DNA from: Aliidiomarina sp. | GTDB lineage: Bacteria; Pseudomonadota; Gammaproteobacteria; Enterobacterales; Alteromonadaceae | Length of the DNA: 64,000 nucleotides | Assembly (NCBI RefSeq): GCF_022565475.1 | Contig: NZ_JAIUMR010000002.1 | Span: 1 to 64,000, forward strand | Reading direction: 5' to 3' | Shown here: one piece after another, positions 53,925-63,514 of the stretch | How positions within the stretch are numbered: position 1 is the stretch's first letter | Layout: every line of letters starts with the position of its first letter | The notes under the pieces: generated by a model | Database searches by the model: none | Told to the model about the DNA's origin: nothing | Seen by the model: only the letters and a program-made list of their open reading frames with translations | Made by a program: the position numbers and the translations under genes

Positions 53925-56495
53925 GTGATTCGATTTCTAAAGTACGCTGTCATTTCCCTCGTGATTCTTACCCTTCTCGGTGCAGGTGCCGTCGCAGGTC
54001 TTTACTGGTATGTGAAAGATGAATTACCCAGTGTTGAGACATTACGCGATGTCCGCTTTCAAACACCGATGCAGGTGTATAGCGCCGACGGTAAGTTGAT
54101 TTCACAGTTTGGTGAACAGCGGCGGATCCCGTTAAAGCTCGACGAAGTTCCTCAACCCATGATCGATGCCATTTTGGCGACGGAAGATTCGCGTTTTTAC
54201 AGCCATCGAGGGATTGACCCGATTGGTGTGGCGCGCGCATTCCGTGTCTTGGTGACGACCGGTGAAATCCGCGAAGGCGCGAGTACTATTACTATGCAGT
54301 TGGCGCGTAACTTCTTTTTAACGCGCGAGCGCGCGTGGATGCGGAAGATTAAAGAGGCTTTCATTGCGCTGCATATCGAGGAACTATTAAGCAAAGACGA
54401 AATTCTCGAGCTGTACCTAAATAAACTTGAATTAGGTCATCGAGCCTTTGGTGTTGGCGCCGCCGCGCAGGTCTATTATGGTCGCGACATCCACGAATTG
54501 ACCCTTGCCGAAATAGCCACGATTGCGGGTTTGCCCCAAGGCCCTTCAATTTTGAACCCGATTAGCAATCCGCAAGCCTCGGTGCAGCGTCGGCGTATTG
54601 TTTTGGGTCGCATGCTCGACGAGGGCTATATCAATCGCGCCGAGTACGACGCAGCGTTTAACGCGCCGGTAACTGCCCGCTATCATACCGCTGAAATTGA
54701 AGTCAGTGCGCCCTATCTTGCGGAGATGGTGCGTCTGAGTATGGTTGAACGCTTCGGTGTCGACGAGGCCTACAACGGTGGTTATAAAGTTTTTACCACG
54801 GTGCATTCTGAACAGCAGCTTGCCGCCCAACGGGCGCTGCGTGAAAATCTTCATGCCTATGATGAGCGCCATGGCTATCGTGGGCCGGAACGTCGCTTAT
54901 GGGGGATTGATGTACAGCGCTTAAGCGCTACTGAAACCTTCGGTGCTCAGCATCCGGCTGACGAAGCAACGGCAGAATTGATTCGCCGTTATCAAGGTCA
55001 AGCATGGTCGCAAGCGGACGTGATTGCCTACTTAAACCGTCAACCACGCATTGCTCAGTTACAGCCTGCGGTTGTGCTGGCCGTTCATGAGCAATCCGTT
55101 GAGGTTATGACCCGCACTGGGGAAGCACAAACATTGCCCTGGGAGCAACTCGATTGGGCACGACGCTATATTGATGCTGAACGCCAAGGCCGCGCGCCAC
55201 AAACGGCCGGCGAAATTTTGCAAATTGGCGACCATATTCTTTTGCGTCCGGTTGACAACCAATGGCGGCTCGCACAAATTCCTGGTCCGGGTTCTGCTGT
55301 GGTGGGATTGAACCCACAAAATGGTGCAATTGAGTCAGTGGTCGGCGGTTACAGCTTCAACTTAAATCAGTATAACCGCGCCACACAGGCCAAGCGGCAA
55401 GTCGGCTCAACGATCAAACCGTTTATTTTTGCCTATGCACTAGAGCGTAATTTTACTTTAGCGTCGTTAGTGAATGATGCGCCCATTACCCAATGGAATC
55501 CATCTGCCGGCTCGGCTTGGCGGCCACGAAATTCACCAGAAGTGTACGACGGACCCATTCGCTTGCGCGAAGCTTTGGCTCGCTCGAAGAACGTGGTGTC
55601 GGTGCGTCTAATTCGCGAACTTGGCGTCAATGAAACCGCCGATTATATGGCTAACTTTGGTTTTATGAATGACGAGATCCCGCGCAATGAATCCTTGTCG
55701 TTAGGCTCAGCGTCATTTACACCGATGGAAATTGCACGTGGCTATGCGGTCTTTGCCAATGGTGGCCATCTGATCGATCCGTTCTTTATCGAGCGGATTG
55801 AGGATGCCGATGGCAATATCGTTTTTCAGGCTGAGCCGCGATACGCCTGCGCGAGTTGTATGTACGAAAGCTATCAACAAGAACATGGTGAAGGCGCGGC
55901 GCCATCGCGTCCCTTCCGGCAGGCACCGCAAGTAATTTCTGAGCAGGTTGCATTTTTGGTCACCGAAGGACTGCAGTCGGCAGTTTGGGGTGGTGGCAGT
56001 TGGGCGCATAATACGGGTTGGAATGGTACTGGCTGGCGCGCACAGAGCTTGCGCAATCGAAATTTAGCGGGTAAAACCGGTACCACCAATGACGTTCGTG
56101 ATGCTTGGTTTGCAGGCTACACGTCGGGCATTGTTGCGGTGACTTGGGTCGGTTTTGATAACCTTGAATTTGCGCTAGGCCGTTCAAGTTTGAATGCGAA
56201 TTTAGGTCGTCAGCGGCAGCCCATTGTGGGCTCGGAAGCGGGTGGCACGACGGCATTACCTGGTTGGATCTTATATATGGAAACGGCTTTGCAATATAGT
56301 GAGTCGGAACCGTTTGAATTACCCACGAACATGGTGTCCGTACGAATCGACCAACCGAGTGGACGCTTAACTAATCGCACTGACCACACGAGTATGTTCG
56401 AATATTTTATTCGCGGCACCCAGCCGACAGATTTCGCCGAACAGAATGGCCGTGGGCGGCAGCTGTTTGAAGATGAAGAAGGACTGTTCCGTTAA
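53925..56495 (+). CDS. mrcA: penicillin-binding protein 1A (bifunctional)
   Basis: 856-residue class A PBP that polymerises and cross-links peptidoglycan at the inner membrane. One N-terminal membrane anchor (about 8-28), GT51 domain with catalytic Glu87 (EDSRFYSHRGID) and EGASTITMQLARN, an OB/linker domain and a transpeptidase with Ser495 (STIK), SKN and KTG (GKTGTTND). The C-terminal tail is longer than a simple PBP2. The start is a GTG at 53925 with little Shine-Dalgarno. It is divergent from the pilM-like gene, the conserved mrcA-hof order. Confidence 0.95.
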   Translation: MIRFLKYAVISLVILTLLGAGAVAGLYWYVKDELPSVETLRDVRFQTPMQVYSADGKLISQFGEQRRIPLKLDEVPQPMIDAILATEDSRFYSHRGIDPIGVARAFRVLVTTGEIREGASTITMQLARNFFLTRERAWMRKIKEAFIALHIEELLSKDEILELYLNKLELGHRAFGVGAAAQVYYGRDIHELTLAEIATIAGLPQGPSILNPISNPQASVQRRRIVLGRMLDEGYINRAEYDAAFNAPVTARYHTAEIEVSAPYLAEMVRLSMVERFGVDEAYNGGYKVFTTVHSEQQLAAQRALRENLHAYDERHGYRGPERRLWGIDVQRLSATETFGAQHPADEATAELIRRYQGQAWSQADVIAYLNRQPRIAQLQPAVVLAVHEQSVEVMTRTGEAQTLPWEQLDWARRYIDAERQGRAPQTAGEILQIGDHILLRPVDNQWRLAQIPGPGSAVVGLNPQNGAIESVVGGYSFNLNQYNRATQAKRQVGSTIKPFIFAYALERNFTLASLVNDAPITQWNPSAGSAWRPRNSPEVYDGPIRLREALARSKNVVSVRLIRELGVNETADYMANFGFMNDEIPRNESLSLGSASFTPMEIARGYAVFANGGHLIDPFFIERIEDADGNIVFQAEPRYACASCMYESYQQEHGEGAAPSRPFRQAPQVISEQVAFLVTEGLQSAVWGGGSWAHNTGWNGTGWRAQSLRNRNLAGKTGTTNDVRDAWFAGYTSGIVAVTWVGFDNLEFALGRSSLNANLGRQRQPIVGSEAGGTTALPGWILYMETALQYSESEPFELPTNMVSVRIDQPSGRLTNRTDHTSMFEYFIRGTQPTDFAEQNGRGRQLFEDEEGLFR

Positions 56496-56499
56496 ATTA

Positions 56500-56529
56500 A
56501 AAAGGGAGTCACCATGGTGACTCCCTTTT
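56500..56529. terminator. bidirectional terminator of mrcA and metL
   Basis: Perfect 14-bp stem AAAAGGGAGTCACC (56500-56513) and GGTGACTCCCTTTT (56516-56529) with a loop of AT. The run of T on each strand lets it serve both convergent genes. Confidence 0.9.
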
Positions 56530-56531
56530 CG

Positions 56532-58979
56532 CTAGATTGCAGGCTGAATCGCCAGTCGTGCGAGCAGCTGATGGAGATCAGATTGCACGCCGCCAGCTGT
56601 GACCTTGCGGCCTGCACCCGGACCACTTATCACCAGTGGCATATCTTTGTACCAGTCACTGTAAATCACAAAAATATTTTCACCCGGTATCAGGTTGGTC
56701 AGCATGTCCTCGACCGAGATGTACTCGATGCCGACACGCGCATGACTGCGCCCCTCTTCGACGGAGAAGCTGGCCATGAGCCGCGGTACTTTGCGATCTT
56801 GTTGGGCTTCGAACCAGAGTTTTTGCATCGGTTGGTCGAGTTCGTGCAGCCGGCTCATAAACTCATCAAGCGAAACATCGCGCAAATTTTCCGGGACTAA
56901 GCCGTGAATTTCTACGTCATCCCAATCAAGCGTGGCTCCGATGTCACGAGCAACAATGAGTAGCTTGCGCACAATATCATGGCAGGATAAATCTTCGCGA
57001 GGATCCGGCTCAGTGAAGCCTTCGGCTCTTGCTTGGCGGACGAGGTCACTGAATTTTACTTCACCATCAAAGTTCTCAAACAACCAGCTCATGGTGCCTG
57101 AGAAAATACCAGAGATACTGCGAATCCGATCACCGGAACGCATCAAATCGTTGATGGCATAGTTTAATGGCAACCCAGCGCCGACCGTGGTGTTGTATAA
57201 CCATTCGCGTTTACATTCATGTTGAATGGTGCGAATTTCTCGATACAGGGACTCTTCGGCGGAACCTGCGCGTTTGTTGGCACTAATAATGTGCATACCC
57301 GTCGCAAAAAAACTTGGATACAGGCGTGCAATCGCTGCCGAGTCGCTGAGATCAAGTAGAATCAGCTCATCGACGGGGGCATTCGGTAACTCGCGGAGCA
57401 GCTCGGTCAATACATACGGTCGCGCCAAACGTGAGAAATTTTCCGACCAATCTTGCAAATCTGCACCACTATAATCAAGCCAAAGGCGCGATGAGTTGGC
57501 GATGCCGAGAATGCGCACATCAACATTCTCCGTTAATCGTTCGCGTTGTTGACGGAACAATTCGATCCATTCACTACCTATGTTCCCACGACCAAGCACT
57601 AAAATTCCGACACTGCGGCGGAAGTTGAATAATTGGCTATGCAAACGACTGAGTAAGCCATTGTCGAGCTTTTGCCCCAAAATGGCGACAGCCGAAGTTT
57701 TATTGCCAGAGACAAGAAAACGGCGTAGTTGCTGCTCACCGACTTCACGACGTAATACCGCAAATTGTTTACTTTCTTGAATCCGAGCGCCCACGAGAGC
57801 GACCATACTATAGCCGCTAACTTCATGCACAGCATGCTCTGCGTCCTGCTTCGCCAACCAACCACGAACGAAGTCGAGGTGGTTTTGATGGAACGCATAG
57901 TATTTCTCACCGGTATCTTCTTCGATCCAGCTGACTAACGGTTCCAGTTGCGTGCCTTCAAAGCGCTCAATCACATCCGTGTGTTTCACAGCAATACTAA
58001 ATAAGGCCACATCTGACAGCGAGGTCAGGACTTTGCCTTGGGCCTCCGTGTAGTCATATTGCCCAATTCTGGTTTGCTGATTCTCGACTTTTAAACTGGA
58101 GCGGACACTGATGATCATCCGTTCCCGATTGACGGGCTGGAATGTCCGTGGGTGCAAGACCGGGCTACCTAAACGCGCCAGTTCCTCGGCTTCGCTCCAG
58201 TCTAAAGTGGGTAAACTGACCACACGCTCAACTTTACGCGGATCCGCTGAATAGACACCGGCAACATCTTTCCAAATCGTAACTTGGCGGCTATCGATTA
58301 AGCTACCGATCAAAGTCGCTGAGTAATCGGAACCATTGCGACCGAGTAATAAGGTGCGGCCGGTTTTATTCTCTGCACAAATGAAGCCTGTCACGATAAA
58401 TCGTGTGCCTGGATAAGGGCCAAGGCGAGTGAGTAAACGTTCACGTGATGGGCTCACGGCAATGACTGGCTCAGCGGCATCATCGGCGGAGAGAAAAGTA
58501 CGTGCATCAATGTAGTCTGCCCGCGTGCCTTGTTTTTGCAACAAGGCTGCGAGTAGACGCGCCGACCATAACTCGCCGTAGGCGCAAAGCTCTGCACGTT
58601 CAATGACTTCGTCGCCGATAAGCCAGCGCTGCCAGCGTTCAAAATCCTGCTCCGATTGGCTGAGAACTTGCTCAAGTAAGCGCCCTGACAAGAGTTCTTC
58701 GATTAAACCTTGCTGATACCGTTTTAGCGAGGCGAATAAAGTGCCCGCATACTCTGGTTGCGACTCGCGAGCTTCGGCAATGGCGATAATCCGGTTGGTG
58801 GTGTCACCCGCGGCAGAAACGACGACTAAATCACTCACGCCCGCGTGTTCAGTGACAATCCGCGCAACCCGCCGGTAACAATAGGCGTCGGCGAGGCTAC
58901 TGCCACCAAATTTGTGCAGATGAATTTCATCGGCAATTGCTTGAATGCGTTCTGGAGACGGGAGTGTGTTTTTGCTCAT
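56532..58979 (-). CDS. metL: bifunctional aspartokinase/homoserine dehydrogenase II (MetL)
   Basis: 815 residues, kinase then dehydrogenase. Aspartokinase: HKFGGSSLADA, VVSAAGDTTN, LLGRNGSDYSATLIG, VYSADPRKV. Homoserine dehydrogenase: GILVLGRGNIGSEWIELF (NAD site), VISANKRAG, NTTVGAGLPLNYAI, SGIFSGTMSWLFENFDG, EPDPREDLSCHDIVRKL, GPGAGRKVTAGGV. The N-terminus matches MetL more than ThrA, and it is divergent from metJ with MetJ operators between, so it is the methionine-regulated isozyme. The usual metB is missing from this locus. Confidence 0.96.
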   Translation of the reverse strand: MSKNTLPSPERIQAIADEIHLHKFGGSSLADAYCYRRVARIVTEHAGVSDLVVVSAAGDTTNRIIAIAEARESQPEYAGTLFASLKRYQQGLIEELLSGRLLEQVLSQSEQDFERWQRWLIGDEVIERAELCAYGELWSARLLAALLQKQGTRADYIDARTFLSADDAAEPVIAVSPSRERLLTRLGPYPGTRFIVTGFICAENKTGRTLLLGRNGSDYSATLIGSLIDSRQVTIWKDVAGVYSADPRKVERVVSLPTLDWSEAEELARLGSPVLHPRTFQPVNRERMIISVRSSLKVENQQTRIGQYDYTEAQGKVLTSLSDVALFSIAVKHTDVIERFEGTQLEPLVSWIEEDTGEKYYAFHQNHLDFVRGWLAKQDAEHAVHEVSGYSMVALVGARIQESKQFAVLRREVGEQQLRRFLVSGNKTSAVAILGQKLDNGLLSRLHSQLFNFRRSVGILVLGRGNIGSEWIELFRQQRERLTENVDVRILGIANSSRLWLDYSGADLQDWSENFSRLARPYVLTELLRELPNAPVDELILLDLSDSAAIARLYPSFFATGMHIISANKRAGSAEESLYREIRTIQHECKREWLYNTTVGAGLPLNYAINDLMRSGDRIRSISGIFSGTMSWLFENFDGEVKFSDLVRQARAEGFTEPDPREDLSCHDIVRKLLIVARDIGATLDWDDVEIHGLVPENLRDVSLDEFMSRLHELDQPMQKLWFEAQQDRKVPRLMASFSVEEGRSHARVGIEYISVEDMLTNLIPGENIFVIYSDWYKDMPLVISGPGAGRKVTAGGVQSDLHQLLARLAIQPAI

Positions 58980-59022
58980 GCTGACTGCCTGCTAGCCTCG
59001 AATTGATAGGTGAATTGATCGC

Positions 59023-59028
59023 ATCATA
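59023..59028 (-). promoter_or_regulatory. -10 element for metL
   Basis: TATGAT on the minus strand, 44 bases upstream of the metL start. A poor -35 (CTTCTA, spacing 18) lies within the MetJ operator, so MetJ bound there would block it. Confidence 0.45.
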
Positions 59029-59047
59029 GCGAAACTTTAAGGCAAAT

Positions 59048-59071
59048 AGAAGTTTAGATGGCTAAATAGAT
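59048..59071. promoter_or_regulatory. MetJ operator (three tandem MET boxes)
   Basis: Three contiguous 8-mers, AGAAGTTT, AGATGGCT and AAATAGAT (59048-59071), each resemble the MET box AGACGTCT. They lie in the divergent gap between metL and metJ. MetJ with S-adenosylmethionine binds such tandem boxes and represses both genes in E. coli. Confidence 0.8.
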
Positions 59072-59153
59072 TAAAAAAGGGCATAATCAATAATACAAAT
59101 TTATAATAACTGAAAATTCGCAAGCCCGCGTCAGATTTACCGGAGGTTTTCAA

Positions 59154-59501
59154 ATGGATTGGGATGGCAAATACATTTATCCATATGCTGAGCACGGCAA
59201 GAAGAGCACACAGGTAAAAAAAATCACCGTATCGATTCCGGTGAATGTGCTGAAGGTGTTAACCGATGAACGGACACGCCGGCAGGTATTAAACCTCCGT
59301 CACGCGACCAATAGTGAATTGCTTTGCGAGGCGTTTCTGCATGCGTTCACCGGCCAGCCGTTGCCGAATGACGATGACTTGCGCAAAGAAAACCCGCATA
59401 AAATTCCTGCTGCTGTGCGTGACTATCTTGATGCCAACGGGATTGAATATAACGAAGAAGACTTAATCGAAGATCCGGAAGCGTTTCATTCAGCAAAATA
59501 G
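59154..59501 (+). CDS. metJ: methionine repressor MetJ
   Basis: 115-residue ribbon-helix-helix repressor that binds MET boxes with S-adenosylmethionine as corepressor. The strand and helices are seen in [20 protein letters not shown] and [24 protein letters not shown]. Slightly longer than E. coli MetJ (105). GGAGG lies 8 bases before the ATG. A terminator follows. Confidence 0.97.
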   Translation: MDWDGKYIYPYAEHGKKSTQVKKITVSIPVNVLKVLTDERTRRQVLNLRHATNSELLCEAFLHAFTGQPLPNDDDLRKENPHKIPAAVRDYLDANGIEYNEEDLIEDPEAFHSAK

Positions 59502-59526
59502 AAAAGGAGGCACAGCCTCCTTTTTA
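59502..59526 (+). terminator. terminator of metJ
   Basis: 10-bp stem AAAAGGAGGC (59502-59511) and GCCTCCTTTT (59515-59524), loop ACA, T run to 59525. Confidence 0.9.
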
Positions 59527-59553
59527 TTATCAATAAAAAAATAGCACTATCGC

Positions 59554-59991
59554 TTAATGGTAAAGTAAGTGTCCCGCTTGAACTTGGGTGAACATACCGC
59601 TTCCTGCCAACGCCCGCGCGACTAAACGATGATCGACATCAGCGCCACGCGGTTCAATCCATAAACGATTACCCGATGTGCCAAAGCGCAGTGGATAATT
59701 GACTGCCCGGCGCAGTTGCCGCTCGGCTTCGACAAGTAGCTCTGGTAATTCAGCGCCGCGACCTGCGGCTGCGTATTCGCGGTGAGCTTTGGCCACTGCT
59801 TCGTCGTACCAAACGACATCGATGGGCCCGGAATGACGAAACTGGGCAATCCCAGGATCATCGCGAAACGCTTGCAAGAGCACAGGATTCAGCGTGATTT
59901 CCGGTCGCGGTTCTGCATCGGGCGAGCTGGCGCACCCACTTATTGTCAAACTTGCAGCGAGTACTAATGTATAAACGAATGTTTTCAGCAT
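59554..59991 (-). CDS. small lipoprotein of unknown function
   Basis: 145 residues with lipobox TISGC (Cys20 or nearby) and no family I recognise. The mature part has PIDVVWYDEAVAKAHREYAAAG and RLWIEPRGADVDHRLVARALAGSG. The N-terminus is a clear signal (LKTFVYTLVLAASLTISG). It stands between metJ and the malic enzyme, with 27 bases to the latter, so it may be the end of that transcript. Confidence 0.75.
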   Translation of the reverse strand: MLKTFVYTLVLAASLTISGCASSPDAEPRPEITLNPVLLQAFRDDPGIAQFRHSGPIDVVWYDEAVAKAHREYAAAGRGAELPELLVEAERQLRRAVNYPLRFGTSGNRLWIEPRGADVDHRLVARALAGSGMFTQVQAGHLLYH

Positions 59992-60018
59992 ACGTTAATC
60001 CTCCTCAAAGGCCTGCGG

Positions 60019-61269
60019 TTATTGCCGGTCGGCCATATAGTTGGCCGGCGGCTCAATACGTGCAACTCCGGATGCAACTGCAGCATCAGCGACGGCACGA
60101 GCAACGCGGCCACATAAACGTGGATCCATGGGTTTCGGAATGATGTACTCCGTTCCAAATGCCAATGCATCGACCCCTGCAGCTTGGAGCACGGATTCAG
60201 GCACAGGTTCCTTCGCGAGCTGGCGAATTGCTTGCACAGCAGCTAACTTCATGTCGTCGTTAATGGCACTTGCGCGGACATCGAGTGCGCCCCGGAAAAT
60301 AAACGGGAAACAGAGCACGTTATTCACTTGATTCGGATAGTCTGAACGGCCCGTCGCCATAATCAGGTCGTTACGAGTGGCTAGGGCAATGTCCGGGCGA
60401 ATTTCAGGATCTGGATTCGAACAAGCGAACACAATAGGTTTCGCTGCCATCAATGCAAGGTCTTCGGCAGCTAATAAATTAGGTCCAGAGACCCCGACAA
60501 ATACATCCGCTTCGGTAATGACGTCTTGGAGCGAACGCTTGTCGGTATTGTTGGCAAACAACTGTTTGTATTCATTCAGGTCGCTCCGGCGAGTGTGAAT
60601 GACACCTTTCGAGTCGAGCATGTAAATGTGCTCACGCAAGGCGCCACATTTAATGAGCAGCTCCATACAAGCAATCGCGGCCGCCCCTGCGCCCATACAA
60701 ACAATTTGCACCTTACTGATGTCTTTGCCTTGAATTTCCAGAGCATTCAGTAAACCGGCCGCGGTGACAATGGCGGTACCATGTTGGTCATCATGAAAAA
60801 CTGGAATATCACAACGCTCGATTAAGGCTTGTTCAATTTCGAAACATTCCGGCGCTTTAATATCCTCAAGATTAATTCCGCCAAAGGTGCCCGCGATGTT
60901 GGCGACGGTATTGATAAAATCTTGTGTGGTGCGATGGGTCACTTCAATATCAATCGCGTCGAGTCCAGCGAAGCGCTTAAATAGCAACGCTTTGCCTTCC
61001 ATGACCGGCTTTGATGCTGCCGGGCCTAAATTACCCAAACCTAGAATCGCGGTGCCATTACTGATGACAGCAACAAGATTACCCTTTGCCGTATAACGAT
61101 AAACATCGTCAGGATTTTCTGCAATTTCGCGCACCGGCTCAGCAACACCCGGACTGTAGGCGAGCGCGAGATCTTTGGCACTGTTGGCGGGCTTTGTTAA
61201 CTCAACACTAATTTTTCCCGGTGTTGGCAACGCATGGTAATCAAGTGCTTGCTGGCGAAAATCGGTCAT
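60019..61269 (-). CDS. malic enzyme, short form without phosphotransacetylase domain
   Basis: 416 residues, oxidative decarboxylation of malate to pyruvate. Visible: LALAYSPGVAEPVREI, GNLGPAASKPVMEGK, VFHDDQHGTAIVTAAGLLNAL and the NAD(P) site VCMGAGAAAIACMELL, plus ACSNPDPEI. Similar to the first half of E. coli MaeB (about 760 residues) but lacks its phosphotransacetylase-like C-terminus. I start at ATG 61269 (MTDFRQQALDYH), the family start; a frame from 61356 has non-family residues. Cofactor preference cannot be told. Confidence 0.93.
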   Translation of the reverse strand: MTDFRQQALDYHALPTPGKISVELTKPANSAKDLALAYSPGVAEPVREIAENPDDVYRYTAKGNLVAVISNGTAILGLGNLGPAASKPVMEGKALLFKRFAGLDAIDIEVTHRTTQDFINTVANIAGTFGGINLEDIKAPECFEIEQALIERCDIPVFHDDQHGTAIVTAAGLLNALEIQGKDISKVQIVCMGAGAAAIACMELLIKCGALREHIYMLDSKGVIHTRRSDLNEYKQLFANNTDKRSLQDVITEADVFVGVSGPNLLAAEDLALMAAKPIVFACSNPDPEIRPDIALATRNDLIMATGRSDYPNQVNNVLCFPFIFRGALDVRASAINDDMKLAAVQAIRQLAKEPVPESVLQAAGVDALAFGTEYIIPKPMDPRLCGRVARAVADAAVASGVARIEPPANYMADRQ

Positions 61270-61505
61270 ATTGCTGTGGTATCCATTTGGCAAGATGCAG
61301 AAAATTGCAAAATTATCAATTCGACTTGAGTGTAACGCCTTTAATAGAATAAACAAATCTTACCTTTGAACCGCCTTTGACGCTTGCGAGCTAGGCACTT
61401 CAGCGGTAAGGTGAAGCATGTGTAAAGTGAGCGGCAAGCGTGTGACTACGGCAGCGAATACGCTCATTCATTGAACTATAACGACAAGAAGAGAAGAAGT
61501 AATTT

Positions 61506-62495
61506 ATGAACCATTGGAGTCAGTACTGGAAAATATCGAAAGCGGTAAATAGTTTTGCAGAAGGAACATCGGCATCGGGATACCACGGTGACGTTGAAAA
61601 ATTCTGGCAAACAGAACTCGCGGACTTAGCTGATGACGCGGTAATTGTTGATGTCGGTACTGGTAATGGTGCGTTAGCGATGTTGGCCAGTGAGTATGGC
61701 AAAGCGAACAATAAAAAGTGGCAAGTACATGGTGTCGATGCCGCGGAAATCGATCCGGTTAAAGCCCTTGAGTCGAAACCTGACGTCGCAGCAAAGTTGC
61801 AGGCGATTGAATTTCACGGTGGTGTCGACATGGCGATCTTGCCGTTTGCGGATCAGTCTGTGGACTGTGTGATCAGTCAGTTTGCTTTGGAATATGCGGA
61901 TGGTCCAGCAGCGGTCAAAGAAGCATTACGTGTGCTCAAGCCAGGTGGCAAGCTTGTCGCCATGGTTCACCATAAAAAATCGGATTTGATTAAAGACTCA
62001 GGACGTGGTGTCGAAATCTTCAATCATATTTTGAATAAAACCCCGTTATTTATGCAAGCGGACCTATTATTGCGACTCGGTGCAATGCAAATGCAGAACA
62101 TGGATTTCGCAACCTGGCAGAAAACACAGCCTTTCCTTGCCGCCACAAAAACCGTTGAGTGGATTATGCATGTGGTTGGTGAGGAGTTTAAAAGCGACGA
62201 AGACCGAGTGTGGTTAAATGACGCATTTGGTCGTGTGATTGATGTGATTAATACCGGTCGAGACGAAGAAACAGCGGCCCGTGCAGCAGAATGGCTCAAT
62301 ATGACCTATGATATGTTGCAAGGCCATCGCTTACGACTTGAAGACCAGCTGGCTGCAGCGCAAACTGAGGCGGGCGTGAAGAAGCTCATCAAAGCCGCAG
62401 GTAAGGCAGCAACTGAACAATCTTACAGTGACTTTAGTACCGAAAATGAACTGTTTGCATGGACGTTCAAGCTTGTAAAGGCAACTGATTCATAA
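61506..62495 (+). CDS. class I SAM-dependent methyltransferase
   Basis: 329 residues. Motif I is VIVDVGTGNGALAML and post-I/IV region VDCVISQFALEYADGP and LRVLKPGGKLVAMVHH (UbiE/Methyltransf_11-like). The C-terminal 130 residues are not part of the common fold. Substrate unknown. AGAAGAAG lies before the ATG. Divergent from the malic enzyme gene across 236 bases in which I see no clear feature. A terminator follows. Confidence 0.85.
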   Translation: MNHWSQYWKISKAVNSFAEGTSASGYHGDVEKFWQTELADLADDAVIVDVGTGNGALAMLASEYGKANNKKWQVHGVDAAEIDPVKALESKPDVAAKLQAIEFHGGVDMAILPFADQSVDCVISQFALEYADGPAAVKEALRVLKPGGKLVAMVHHKKSDLIKDSGRGVEIFNHILNKTPLFMQADLLLRLGAMQMQNMDFATWQKTQPFLAATKTVEWIMHVVGEEFKSDEDRVWLNDAFGRVIDVINTGRDEETAARAAEWLNMTYDMLQGHRLRLEDQLAAAQTEAGVKKLIKAAGKAATEQSYSDFSTENELFAWTFKLVKATDS

Positions 62496-62530
62496 CGATT
62501 TTTCATAATCTACATGAATAATTAATGCGT

Positions 62531-62562
62531 CAGCCGATTTTTTGCGAAAAATCGGCTGTTTT
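62531..62562 (+). terminator. terminator of the methyltransferase gene
   Basis: 12-bp stem CAGCCGATTTTT (62531-62542) with AAAAATCGGCTG (62547-62558), loop TGCG, followed by TTTT. Confidence 0.9.
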
Positions 62563-62570
62563 ATATAAAT

Positions 62571-62586
62571 TAGGGGTAAACCCCTA
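62571..62586. repeat. inverted repeat upstream of the exported-protein operon
   Basis: TAGGGGT-AA-ACCCCTA, a 7-bp inverted repeat with a 2-base centre, about 105 bases before the ATG at 62692. Could be an operator. No matching site is known to me. Confidence 0.45.
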
Positions 62587-62691
62587 TATCCAGTTTCGTG
62601 TTCTGTTGCCATGATTGTCGGAATACCGTTTTAACCGGTTGATTTGAACTATGGTTCAAAGGAACTGAAATTACTGAATGAGGAACAAAAG

Positions 62692-63510
62692 ATGCTTAAG
62701 TATCTCGCTCCAGCTTTAGTTGCGCTCACCTTAGCGGTAGCTGCTCCGGCGTGGGCAGCTGATGAAATTCGTTTTAGTGATAATCGCATTTCGGCGGACC
62801 TAACTGTTGAAGGTTATCACTTGCAATTTGCTGTTTCATTTGCCCAAGCAATAGGTCTAAATAAAAGCAACGTTGATGTTACGGTTCAGACAATTAGTGC
62901 GAACGACTATTCCGTCCTGAGCCGCTTACCTAACCGATACCAGACCAGCGTTCTCGAAAGCTTTCCTGTTATGCTTTCAATTAAGCCGAAACAAGACCGA
63001 GGTTTCGCTTTTTCAGGTGAAGCAGAAATAGAGTTTTACACGACAAGTATTGATTTCGATGAAAACATCCGCCTTTTCCGCTCTCATGATGGTGGTACCT
63101 TCGAGGACATCACCCATTTGATAGCGCCAGGTAGCATGCGTGCTCGCGGTTCGTCCGGCACCTTCTCAGACTTTATATTGTTGGTTGATAATCGTGATAG
63201 TCGCCAGGTTTCTCGAGAGAAGGCAGTCGAGTTAGCTTCATTCTTAAATGCTCACATCCATGAGTTTGAGTCTAGTTTTGCAGGTAACGTTGTCGCTTTG
63301 GCACGTAACGTCGAAAAACATGTCGTAAACGGGCGTCACCAAGCAGCATTGTCCAATTTGAATACGATGCTACGTAGTGTAGAAAACGCAAATGCCGACC
63401 AAGTACCGAACATTTGGCGTTCAAGTGACGACATAGCAAATATTCAAGGCGAGGCGCTCAGTAAAGGTCGTAGCTTGCGCTTTACACTCAATGAATTAAT
63501 GCGGAAATAA
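62692..63510 (+). CDS. exported protein of unknown function, paired with FHA protein
   Basis: 272 residues with a signal peptide (LAPALVALTLAVAAPAWA, cut near residue 22). The mature part has no motif I can name; recognisable segments are LTVEGYHLQFAVSFAQAIGL and GSSGTFSDFILLVDNRD, with a helical C-terminal third (about 190-272). I start at ATG 62692 with GAGGAAC 6 bases upstream; the frame from 62644 is too long. The next gene starts 4 bases after the stop, so they share a transcript and probably a process. Confidence 0.8.
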   Translation: MLKYLAPALVALTLAVAAPAWAADEIRFSDNRISADLTVEGYHLQFAVSFAQAIGLNKSNVDVTVQTISANDYSVLSRLPNRYQTSVLESFPVMLSIKPKQDRGFAFSGEAEIEFYTTSIDFDENIRLFRSHDGGTFEDITHLIAPGSMRARGSSGTFSDFILLVDNRDSRQVSREKAVELASFLNAHIHEFESSFAGNVVALARNVEKHVVNGRHQAALSNLNTMLRSVENANADQVPNIWRSSDDIANIQGEALSKGRSLRFTLNELMRK

Positions 63511-63514
63511 GACT

